From: Rhineura floridana
Lineage: Eukaryota > Chordata > Lepidosauria > Squamata > Rhineuridae
Direction of reading: 5' to 3'
Length of the DNA stretch: 64,000 nucleotides
Assembly: GCF_030035675.1 (NCBI RefSeq)
Contig: NC_084481.1
Location: 45,763,092 to 45,827,091 of the forward strand
A program made the position numbers and the translations under genes. Below the pieces are notes generated by a model, which worked only from the letters and a program-made list of their open reading frames with translations, searched no databases and was not told where the DNA came from. Shown in pieces: positions 11,001-23,000 of this stretch. Position 1 is the first letter of the stretch. Every line of letters begins with the position of its first letter.

Positions 11001-14000
11001 CAGTAGGTGCAGGGGATTTGAGGACCTTGGCCCCTTTGAGAGTTGGAGCGGACGAAGTTGAGGGCGCAGTCTGGAGACCAAGGGTATGAAGTACCCTACG
11101 TGCGAGCGGTTGGTAATCTGAGGTATTGAACAAGCGATACGATGTATCCTCCTCATGATCTGAATAGTCGCTCCAGTCGTCTCCTTCAACATGGTCAGTG
11201 AAAGTTAACTCCTCCGCATACGAGGCTTCGTCCGTACATCTGCCTCTGGCTAAATCGAAGGGATCTGGCGAGCAGGAAGGATGAGCAGCATGGAACGCGC
11301 GTTGGTCCATGTTGAGTGGGGGTCTGGCAGGAACCTGTGGTAGTGACTGCATTTGTGTGAAATAAGCTAGCATGGCTTGGAGTTGGGAGAGGAAATCAGG
11401 AGACAGCTGCAGACCAGATGTGTGAGATGTATGTGCCTGGTGGGCTATTGGAACAGATGTCTGAGGCGGTAAGCCAGAGGTAGGTTCGTTAGGCGAACCG
11501 TGAGGGGGAAAGCCAACAAACTCTTCCTCGTCAGAGGCAGGAGCAGGAGAATGGAAAATATCACTTATGTGTGTCTGTGCTGTGGTGGTTGTTGGCACAG
11601 AGACATAACGAGGGCGCTTTGGTTTACTATGGCTGGAAAGATGTTTTGTCTTAGCCAGTGCTTTGGCATGTCTGGTCTTAGACGTGTTAGTATGTTGTGG
11701 CTTGGCTGATTGTGGCATGTCTGGCTGATCTGGCACCATGTGTGTTGATGGTGACATGCCTGGCTGTTCTGCCATCTTATATGAACCTGGGTGCAGTACA
11801 CTGCCACGGAGGGGGCAGGATGTAAAGACCCGAACTGGCACAGCGTACTACCACGGAGGGGGTAGGATACACTGGCAGATGGCGAATGCACTGCCACAGA
11901 GGGGGCAGAATGCACAGAGGTATCAACGTTAATATAATATAGGCTGTTTTAGAGTTGGCACACTCAGATTAGTGCTGTAGGCTGGGTTTTTGGCTTGTTC
12001 ACGGCCCCATAGGGGGCAGGATATGTAATGTAAATCAGATTTAGTACAAGTCAGCCACTGATATTAAAGCTCCAGCCTTGATAATGTAATCCAGCCACTA
12101 GGATTAAAGCTCCAGCCTTGATAATGTAATCCAGCCACTAGGATTAAAACTCCAGCCTTGATAATGTAATCCAGCCACTAGGATTAAAGCTCCAGCCTTG
12201 ATAATACAATCCAGCCCACTAGGATTGGAGCTCCAGCCTTAATAATACAATTCAGCCACTATGATTACAGCCACAGTAAAAATGTGTGTAAATCAGCCTT
12301 GTGTAAATTTGTCAGCAGCACATATACACAAACATACAGATAGATAGCCTGCAGGGGAGGTATCCGATGCTTAAAAAATGGTAACGAAAAAGGCGGGAAT
12401 TTTGAATTTCAAAAAATGGCGCCCAGAAAAACGGGCGGGAAAAAAAACGATCAAAAGGGGGCTGAGGAAGAAGGAGCAATGGCGGCCGTCGGAAGCGAAC
12501 TGGGAGAAGGGCTGCCCAGCACGGACTCGCCGAAAGCCGCAGTAGCGGCTCTGGAAAAACTCTGGAAGGGCAGGTAGAGGCAAAAAACGGCAGCCGCCGC
12601 AGAGAGAGCCGCAATAGCGGTCTGTAAAGCCCTTCGCAGTGGGATTTAAGCCACGTAGCGAGGGCGATCTGCGGTAAGGAGTAAGAGCAGGAGCCGCAGC
12701 TGCAAGCTCCCGCTGAGATCGGATCAGCCGCAGCCGCGGCAACGATCGGGGGGGGGAAGGAGGGTGGATTCCCCTTCCCTCACAAGCGATCAAGAGATCG
12801 GATCAGCCGCAGCCGTGGTAACGATCGGGGGGGGAGGGAGGGGGATTCCCCTTCCCTCACAAGCGATCAAAAGCGATCAAAAAGAGAACCGCAGCCGCGG
12901 TCACTGAGGGAGCCCCCTGGCTACGGATACGACAGAGCCGGGGGGGGGAGGGGGCTTGAAACTGCCAAAACAAAGAGAGCCGCAGCCGCGGTCTCAGAGG
13001 GAGCCCCCAGTCAAGGAAATAAAAGAAATTAAATAGCCTTGAGGAAAGGGGGAAGAGAGCCGCAGCCGCGGTCTCTGAGGGGATCCTCAGTAGGCTAGAC
13101 ACAAAAAACGGAAAAAAGGAAAAAAGGTTTTAAAGAGAGATAGACTTAGCTAAATGCTACGTGAAATTCCAATCTTGTTCGTACGAAGGCAAGAATGAAC
13201 TGGGGAGTGGGAGGGGCATGACGTCCCTAGTCTTGACTTCAAAAACATTCTTGCCTTCGCACGATAGGTGGAACTGTTACCCACAGGGATGGCCCACTTC
13301 CTATGGAAAAGTACAGCCATACATAAAACTGACCTCCATTCTAAATACACTATGTGAAATTCTCACTGAAATAACTGGAAGTAGGACTGGGAAGAACAGC
13401 GCTTTTTTTCTCTTTTAAAATTTAGTATAGGCCTTCACAGTGAAGCACACATAACAGACTTTAAAGTGCCAGCATGTAGCAAGTAACATAAAAGGAGTTC
13501 ATTTGGACCACAGCTTGGGGTTTATCCATAACCGTGCAGTCCTGATCAAACACAACTTTACCTCTCCCTTTCCTTCTCTCTGGTCTTTGTTTCTTTTTCC
13601 TTTTCATCCACTTTAGGAGGACTTTTTCTCATCAGGAATCTGTTTTCTGGTACAGGAGGAATCTCTTCAGGACGGACCGTAGAAAGAGGCTGTGATTCAG
13701 GATGTTCTCTTTCACTTTCACTAGCTGAGCTTCATTCAGAAAAGAACAAAAGTTATTTATATATATATATTAAACATTAAGTGTGTTTATTTTGCAATTT
13801 GCACATTCCAAAACAGGAATCTCAAGTTGATTATATTTAAGAAACTACTGTTGGAAGATGAACCAAAAGGTATTTATGATTTTAATTTGTATTCTGCCAA
13901 AATAAAAAAGTTAGGACTTCAAAGGCTGCAATCTTTTCGCACCAGGTTTATATTAAAAACATATGACCTTCTTTAAGCTACTTCTCTTTCCCAAATATTT

Positions 14001-17000
14001 GTAATAGAAGCAAGAAAAGGAAACACCACTGCTGGGAGGCTGGCTCTGTGGCAGTGTCCTGTCTGCCTAGCTACTTCTGCATATTTGAGCTCTAGTTCAT
14101 ACATACAGGAAAAGACTGCCTACAATTCATGTAGGAAAAATATTATCGTTGTCTGGGGGTACATACATCTGTAGCCATGATAAAGCTAAGGAGGCATGGA
14201 TATTATTAGTGCCTGGATGACAGACCACAGAGGGCTGTAGGTAAGGTGGACTCTAAGCTTTCTAAAGGAAGAGCTGGATACAAATATAAAAAATAAAAAT
14301 TATATATCAACAGTTAAAAAAGAGTTAAGTCCTTCACAAAACAAAACTGCCTGATAACTGGGTTTTAAAAAATTTAACATGGGAACAAATTAGTCATATT
14401 TATTCCAATGTTTGTTTAAAAATCCAGCAATCCAAAGTATTTCAGATTTCATTATAAAGCTACATTTGTAGTCATTGTGGTTGCATAGATGTGCAAAACA
14501 TCTTATTCTGATGAAGAGAATTTTGAAGATTAACAAAAAACTATAATGTATTATTTCTGTAGGACGACAAGAAATGACATGGGAGTATAGATCAGTGATT
14601 CTTATGAGCAATTCTCATCTAACTACAGTACAGGAAGGGTTAGGGTTTTTTAAAATGCTTTCACAAATATACCCCTAGCCCACCCTTCCAATGTACCTCT
14701 TCTTGCTTTTCTTCTTCTTTTTCTTTTCTTTCTTATGTTTCTTGGAATTTTTTTTGTGCTTCTTTTTCTTTTTCTTTGTTTTTTCTTCAGAAGCACTTTC
14801 AGAATCAGATGATGAATCAGAAGAAGATTTTGAATCACTTGAACTTTCTGAATCACTGGATGCGGACGACGACTTGCGTCTTTTCTTCTCTTCCTTCTTG
14901 GCTTTAAAGCAACAGACAAGTAGTTATCAAACAAAAACATGTCCAATGAGTTTTTTATCTTTTAAAACTGCCTAAATGCAACTTTATGCAACCTTTATTC
15001 AACTAAATTTACATAACCATAATTGTACCAAACCTTATCTATTGGAAAGCTGGATACTATAAAATATGTGACACTTTCAAAACACCCTGCACATAATGCA
15101 TTGTAGTAACTCTGTAGTAACTCAAATGCCTTTTAAAAATTCTTGTAACATTTTATTTAGAACTTATATTCCATTTTGTAGACCCAAGAGGCTCTCAAAA
15201 TGATTTACAAAAGATCTGCAGAATACAATCACATTCAAAAAGATTTGTACATATCATCTAAAATATGTACTTAATGCTTACATAGTAACCACAATGCAAT
15301 TTCCAATAAACAAAGTAAAACAATATATTAGAATTTATAAAACATGATGTCTTAAGACATTAACAATTTAAGTCATAATAATAAGATAATCGTTGCTGCA
15401 ATATAAAACAATCCCCAAACTCGAAGCAACCTAAACAAATCCTTCAAAAGGGAGAACAATTAAGTTTTCATCATGCGACAGAATCCCATCAATATTGTGG
15501 CCATCCACACCTCCAGGGGGAAGGAAGTGCATAGCTGGGGTGCCACAATAAAGAAGGCTCTATCCGGTGTTGCCATACAGTGAGTTACACTCAGTGGGCC
15601 AATGAGAAGAGCCTCCTCAGCCAATCCACATGGTGTCAAGTTTATTCAGGCACCTTTTTTGATCCTTGTGCTTCGTCTTCCCTCAGGTCACCAGGCAGCA
15701 GGCCCTCTGAAGCAAGGGAGCATGGGTGAGGAGCTGGAACTCACTCAGCCCATGAAACAAAACCACAGAGCACAAAAGGGAGATATCAGTTTGGAGGAAC
15801 TCTCAATTTTGCAGAGTACAATAATTTTTATTTTTTAAAAATAAATAAATCCAAAACAGCCACATGAGGACTGCACACATACAGCAGCTGTGAAACACTG
15901 TAAGTCAGTTGAAAAAGAAAACCAGTGGAGAGGGGAACAGAATTGGCTAGCTAGCTTTAAAATAGCAGATTGGGGGTTTCAGCTTAATCAGTTCATAAGC
16001 AGCAGGAGAGGGTAGCTGAGAGTGAAGGCAAGAAGCACAGAGGGGAAAGGAGGAGAGTGGAAATTCAGCAAAAGAGGAAGAAACACATATATAACAAGGG
16101 TAGACAGAACCGTCTCATTGCTTAGACACATCACTTCCTGGTTTACACGCAGATTTGGAGAGCATGATGGATCTGCCTCATTGCGTACATAGTGGTCCAC
16201 ACTGCGCTGAGGAATGGCGGGGACTTGTGATGGTGACTGTGTTTGAGTGAAGAACGACAGCATGTCTTGTAGTTGTGATATGCACTCATGAGACAGCTGC
16301 AGCCCCGGTGAGGTAGATGGCTGCGCGTGTAGAGGCGACGTTATGGATGGCTCAGCAGGCTGTGAAGATGAATAAGCCCTAGGTGGTAATATGGGAGGAG
16401 GGTGGCTGGCTGCTGGTTGGTCAGGAAACCCAGCAAAGTCCTCCTCCTCGGAGGATGCAGTCGGAGAGTGATTCGTTAACTGTTCCTGGCCCGCCCCCTC
16501 GGAAACTGGAACAGAGACGTAGCGTGGCCGCTTGGTTGTGCTGTGGCTGGATAGATGTTTAGTTTTGGCAACCGCTTTGGTGTGCTTATGCTTGGCCGCC
16601 TTAGATTGTTTCGGCTTGGTTGCCTGAGTTGTTGCTGGCTGTTCCGCCATCACATATTTTCTAGGGGGCTCAGTACACGGCCACGGATGGGGCAGAATGT
16701 ACAGACCCGAACAGGCTCAGTACACGACCACGGATGGGGCAGATTGCACCAGCTCAGATGGCTAAGTACACGGCCACGGATGGGGCAGAATGTACAATTT
16801 CAACAGCGTTGGTACACGGCCACGGATGGGGCAGAATGTACAGTATCAACAGCCTTGGTACACGGCCACAGATGGAGCAGAATGTACAGATCAAAGGCCA
16901 CAGATGGGGCAGAATGTACAGACCCGAACAGGCTCAGTACACGGCCACGGATGGGGCAGAATGCACCGGCTCAGATGGCTAAGTACACGGCCATGGATGG

Positions 17001-20000
17001 GGCAGAATGTACAATTTCAACAGCGTTGGTACACGGCCACGGATGGGGCAGAATGTACAGTATCAACAGCCTTGGTACACGGCCACAGATGGAGCAGAAT
17101 GTACAGTTCCAGACAGCCTGAGTATACGCAGAATGTACAATTTCAAACAGCCTTGGTACACGGCCACAGATGGGGCAGAATGCACAGTTCCAAACAGGCT
17201 TTGTACACGGCCACGGATGGGGCCGAATGTACAGTTCCAACTAGGCTGGATACACGAAACAGCTTCAATAGTCAGCTTCAGGCAGCAGTTTGTGTTGAAG
17301 AACTTATAGCAGGATTATAGAGGTTCTGCTCTGCAGCATACACATAGAAACTGACAGAAAAGGCAGAAACTGACAGAAAAGTCCTAGAACAGAATCGTTT
17401 ACTATGGAAAGGACCAAACAGAAAGGGCGGGGAAAAAGGGGGAGGAACACAATGGCGCCCGCGAAAAGAGCGGGAAAATTGGCCAATCAGAAAGGCTTGG
17501 AGCGATGAAGAAGCAATGGCGGTCACAAGGGAGCACCAGCGAGCTCAAAAAACGGCCTCAAAAAACGCTCTGGAGCCGCGGGACTGAGAAGCGCGATCAC
17601 GGCTTAGAGAGCAAGCCAGGTCTCTACAGCCGCGGGACAGACTCAGCAAGCGAGGGGAATAAGGAGCCGCAGCCGCAGGCTCCGAAGGCAGTCGCGGCGA
17701 GATTTAAAATGCCGCAGAACGAGCCAGGGGAGGCGGGGCAGCCCAACCAGAAAGGGACACTGAAAGTAGAAAGAGCTGCAGCCGCAGGCTCTGGACAAAA
17801 AACTAAGGGAGCTGCCGCGAAAATAGGTGGCGAGTTGAAAAAAGAGTGGCGGCGCAAGGCAGAGAGCTGCAGCCGCAAGCTCCTGGATTAAGTCTGCGTC
17901 CGCCGGCTGAGAAAGGAGTATCTCCCAGAATCACCGTTCGGCTACGTAGGGAGCTGCAGCCGCAAGCTCCTGTGACAAGGCTGCGTCCGCCGGCTGAGGA
18001 AGGGAGAACCGCAGCTGCGGTCTCCCAGTAAATAGCTAGGGACTGAGGGAAAAAAATAGACAAAAAGGGGATCCCCCTTAAGTACAAAGACAAACAAAGT
18101 ACAGTCAGTCCCACAGAGTCTAAAGTAAAAGACAGAGGGAAGGAAATAACGTGGAATACACACACAAAACCTCCACACCCTGTCACACAAATACACAAAA
18201 ACTTATCTAGACGCTAAGCTATATATCCAACTTGCACGGACGAAGGCAAGAATGAACTGGGGAGTGGGAGGGGCCTGACGCCCCTAGTCTTGACTTCAAA
18301 AACATTCTTGCCTTCGGACGATAGGTGGAGCTATAACCCGCTTGATGGCAGTCCTCCTATGGAAAACCAGGGATATTATGCTGCAGTATTTTGTCGTAGG
18401 GCCCATTTGTTCCCTCTAGTAGTGAGATTGGGAGGTTGAGTGCCTAGCAGTTTTGAAGTGAACCAGAGCCACACACAAATGTTACTGGCATCTACTTACA
18501 CAAGGGGCTCCCTAGGTAAAGATGTTTGTATATTACCAGAAAAAAGCAAAGGAAACCCCCCCAGAAACAGCTCAATTGAAATAAGCATGTTCAGTGATCT
18601 CCAGGAGCCACAGAATATTGAAATATTGGAAAAATAAAACAGAAAACTGAAGGGTGGGGGACAATCTATACTGAAAGTGGGCAAAATTGCTATCTGCAGC
18701 CACAATAAGGAACACTCCACTTAAGGGATGAGGATAGACTGCAACATTTTGTTTCAAGATGCACTTGTAATTTAACTCCTGGGCTCCTGCTGGGAGGAAG
18801 GGTGGGATATAAATCAAATAATAAATAAAATTTACTTAGTATGTTTTGTGTTACGATTATTTAAATGACAACAAATGTATAGAACTAAGATTCTCAAAGT
18901 TTAAGCCTCCCAATCAGACTCAACTTATTTCTATTACAAACATAGAAAAGAGATAATCTTTAGAAACACTTGAATAGGTATTCACTAGTAGGCAAAAAAC
19001 CTTGCGGTTTAAGAACATACCTATAGCCAACAGATATTTCTATCAAACTTTAAAAAGCAGGGAAATTGGGCAGCTATAGTGAATGCACCAGGGGAGCAGG
19101 AGACCTGACTTCCTCTCTGAGATATTTTTTTTTTAACAACAACAAACCTTTATTGCAGGGCCATAGGCCAACACAGGTATTCAATGTTTAAAAAAAAGAA
19201 ATAAAAGAACATATATTATCTCCAGTAACATCTTTAAAATTATTCAAGTACAGCAAGCATGTGTATTAATAAAGATCACTTATTCATAAAATCATGTAAT
19301 AATTTATTTATTTTACTTAGAAACTGATCCTAAAATAAATTTTGTTCTCAATTTCTGAGCTGTTAGTGCAAATAAAGCTATCTTAGAAGTTATTTGAAAA
19401 TTTTTGTCTGACATTAAGAAGACTATTTTATCAGCATCCGATAACATCTCATCTGTATCCAGCCAATTCTGCAGAAGGTACAACCTGAGACTCTGATAGA
19501 TAGGGCAGTAAAGCAAAATATGCGAGAGATCTTCCTCCTCATTAGAATCACAGACGCACTTTCTCTGGTTCTTAGGAACGTTGGTCATTCTGCCCAACCT
19601 ATCAGCATTAGGGATCGTAAAAAAGCGCAACGCAGTAAAAGCATGTCTTAAATTAATATGCAATGGCTGCAAGAGATAATGAGCACAAGTAGAGTCGGTT
19701 TTGAATCTCCAGTACCAAGGGGCTACTCGAGTGCTGAGTAAGGTAAGTCGATCTAAATATTTACAATGATTAAAAATAACCTCTCTGAGCATTTTATTTG
19801 ACCCTACGTTATAAAATTGCTGAGTAGTGAGATGGTATCGATGCAATAATTCATCTATTCTACTAACCCAAATTTTATTTGGAAAAGGATGACCTAAGCA
19901 ACAGCTAAGTAGATCCTTGCCTTGCTTAAATGCAAGAGTCCTCACAAACCTCAAGAGAGCTAGATGTATGTGAGCACATAATGGAACGGCTCCAGTCTCC

Positions 20001-23000
20001 GCCCGGAGCATAGATGCAGGAGTTCCCGGGGGAAGAAACAACAAGCGCCTAAGGAAATTTGTCTGAATGGTCTCTAAAACTAAAATTGTTGTAGCTTCCC
20101 ACCCCCAGATTGGTGCAGCATATAAAACCTGCGAAATTACTTTCGCCTCAAATATTTTTAGGGCTGGTAGAATCAAATTGCCCCCATCAGAGCGATAGAA
20201 TTTTAAAATTGCCCCAACCATTTTTATCGCTGATTGTTTGATAGATTGGACATGAAATTTCCAAGAGAGGGTGTCCGAAAAGGTGACCCCCAAGTATTTA
20301 AATATTCTACACTGTTCTAATTGCTGATTTGCCACCGACCATCGATGTCTTGCAGGCCTTTTACCAAAAACCATGATTTTTGTCTTCCTATAGTTTATAT
20401 TCAACCTGTCTACTATGCAGAGTTCCTGTAGTCTTTTTAACATCCTTCTCAGGCCAATAGGGGCCAGAGAAAGTAAAACCATATCATCTGCATAAAATAA
20501 AGTAGATACTTTCCTTTGCCCAAAAGACGGGGGAAAGTATTGATGACCGGATAATTCAGAAATTATTTTATTTACAAAAAGGTTAAATAAAAGGGGAGCT
20601 AACGGGCACCCCTGCTTAACCCCCCTCTCTACCGCTATCAGGGGTGTCATGGATCCTTGATTTACCTTAACCTAGGCATAAGTGTCAGTGTAGAGAGCCT
20701 TTATAAGGAATAGTAACCATCGATCTATACCCATATTGTATAGTTTGGACCATAGAATGTTTCTGTCCATGGAGTCAAAGGCTGCAGCCAAGTCAACAAA
20801 TGCCACATAAAGATGTTTAATCGGTCCTGTTATATTCATTTTAGCCAGAAAATATAACGTTAGGCAATGATCTATTGAAGATGACCCTTTTCTGAATCCA
20901 ATCTGTTCAGGGGGTATCAGCTGGTTTGAGTCCACCCATTGTTCTAGCTTTTGACAAAGAAATTTACTATATAACTTGGCTACTACATTTATTAAACTAA
21001 TAGGACGGTAGTTTGTCGGGTCAGCTGGATCGTTTTTTTTTATAAATTGGGACAACGATGGTACGTCTCCAACCAACCGGGATGACACCAGTATCATTAA
21101 TTCTAGAAAATAAGCATGCCAATAAAGGTGCCCACCAATCTGGGCAATTTTTAAATATTTTGGCGGGTAAAAAGTCTTCCCCTGGAGCTTTCCCATTTTT
21201 CAACATTTGTATTAACAATCTTATATCTTCAGTGGAAACCGGAGACCACTGCTGCAGATTACCAATCTCCATTTCCAGAGTATTAGTCTGGGAGGATGGT
21301 ATCAGAGAATAGAGACTGTGAAAATGATTATACCAAATCAGGCTCGGGATTTGTTGAACTTTTTTATGGATGGAAAAACCCATCCCCTGTTTGACTAAGA
21401 TCCAGAATAATCGCTCTTGATTCGCATAGACCACATTTGCTAACTTCTGCCAGCGATATACAGCAAAATCCAATTTCTTTTGGCGCAAAAGTTTTTTGTA
21501 TGCAGCCTTCATTGATTTAAACAAACTGGTATAGATTTCATCTTTGTCCTGACTGAGAGTTAACCGAAGTTGTAATCTAAGGTTTCTTTTTGTTGTTCTA
21601 CATTCACGGTCAAACCATGAGGGAGAACCATGTCTCCTATTTGTTACCACTACCTTCTGAGTCAGTAATGGTTTAAGCAATGAGACAATATTTTGGAAAG
21701 CTTGAATCGGATCCAAGGCACCTTCTAATATTCCCTACCGAATAAATTCAAAAGAATTATTTGTTAAATTAGCTGCTATCTGTTCTCCCTTTCTTTCGGA
21801 CCAGCGAACCCTTTTCAGCGGTCTGGGATGCATCTGATGTGGAATTGGGTATAATTTGGGTGCAGAGGACATAAAAGTTAATTGCAATGGAAAATGGTCA
21901 CTCTCTGTTCTGCATGTTACTTTAAATTCAATAGTGGCCAGTGACAATGATTGAGAGACAATTATATAATCGATATCCCAAAAGAGGACCAATAAGTGAA
22001 CAAACCAGCAGAAGAATCCATTGGTGAACCATTTAAAATTTCTAAAGAAACGAGGCCACTAATTCAAGGAGTAAAAGTCCCTGTTTATTAGTTTTTGAAT
22101 CTTTTAAATTCCTATTGTGACATTCATTCTGGTAAGAGGGGGCCCAATTAGTAGAATCGATGTTTTGCGACCCAAAATTCCCAATCCTGGCATTGAAATC
22201 ACTGCACACGAGCAGCTTATCATTTGGGAATTATTTCCCAAAATGAATAAGCAACTCGTCCAACACATCCCATATTTTTTTTGCATCCGGATCAGATGTT
22301 CGAAAAGGGGGGATATATATATTTATACAAATTAAAGCCTGGTCATCTATACCATTTATCCTGAGTGCCAGGATTGACTGAGGAAGAGCAGTTGGTAAGT
22401 TATTAATCACTAATGAGCACTTAATTGAAATTAAAGTTAAGAGACCCCCTTTAGGGCAGCCTTTGCCTAAAGGTTTTATTGCCGGGCTTGAATAGGAACA
22501 ATAATCAGTTAAATTCACTTTCTCTGTAGAGGTAATCCACGTTTCTTGTAGACAAATAATTTGAAATTTGCTTAAAAAAATTAAAAAATCAGGATCCTCA
22601 TATTTATTAGCCCATCCATTAATATTCCATGACAGCAAGGATAACTGTCACGTAGATATAATCTCATCAAATAAATCTGTATTTGCTATACAGCCATTAA
22701 AAATTAAGTTATTTCGTTTTAGTTGACTAGGGGCTTTCTCATTTTTGGTCGACTGATTGGATGTAACTAGTTTTATCTGATTAGCATGAGAGGTTTCCAG
22801 TTTTCTATACTCTGGACTGTTAAATGGTGTCCCTAATTCCGCCTCCTCCAATATATGCATTCTTTCCCACCGCCCTGGTGTACCGATTTTTGCGTATTTA
22901 GCTAATTCATAACACGGAGAATTTCCCCATTATTTTCCTCGATCAGCAAATGTGGAACTTTTGCCTTGCCTTCCTCTCTACTCATCCTGTTGGAATTAAT

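Larger units (their letters stand above)
6727..13310 (-). mobile_element. DIRS-family tyrosine-recombinase retrotransposon, copy 1
   Basis: Fossil element of about 6.6 kb in the PPIG intron between coding exons 10 and 9, in the same sense as PPIG. Parts in transcription order: right inverted terminal repeat, GC-rich leader with hairpins, 40-bp array, gag-like frame, RT-RNase H frame, overlapping tyrosine recombinase frame, internal complementary region, left inverted terminal repeat. There is no target duplication, as expected for recombinase-mediated insertion. It looks whole by eye. It is very similar to copy 2, so it is fairly young. Confidence 0.9.
16140..18366 (-). mobile_element. DIRS-family element, copy 3: leader plus start of gag only
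   Basis: Fossil remnant in the PPIG intron between coding exons 8 and 7, PPIG sense. It keeps the right inverted terminal repeat (to 18366), the hairpin-rich leader, an enlarged minisatellite and the N-terminal part of gag. RT, recombinase, internal complementary region and left repeat are absent. It is clearly broken and diverged from copies 1 and 2, so older or from another subfamily. The left edge near 16140 is where similarity to the other gag frames stops. Confidence 0.8.

Noticed and set aside
16660-17262. CRISPR-like array
   Set aside because: Units are contiguous and near-identical, without unique spacers, in a vertebrate genome; it is a minisatellite.
16660-17320. Plus-strand frames with repeated GRMYN/GAECT-type peptides
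   Set aside because: Translation of the 46-bp minisatellite in DIRS copy 3; repeat periodicity, not a protein family.
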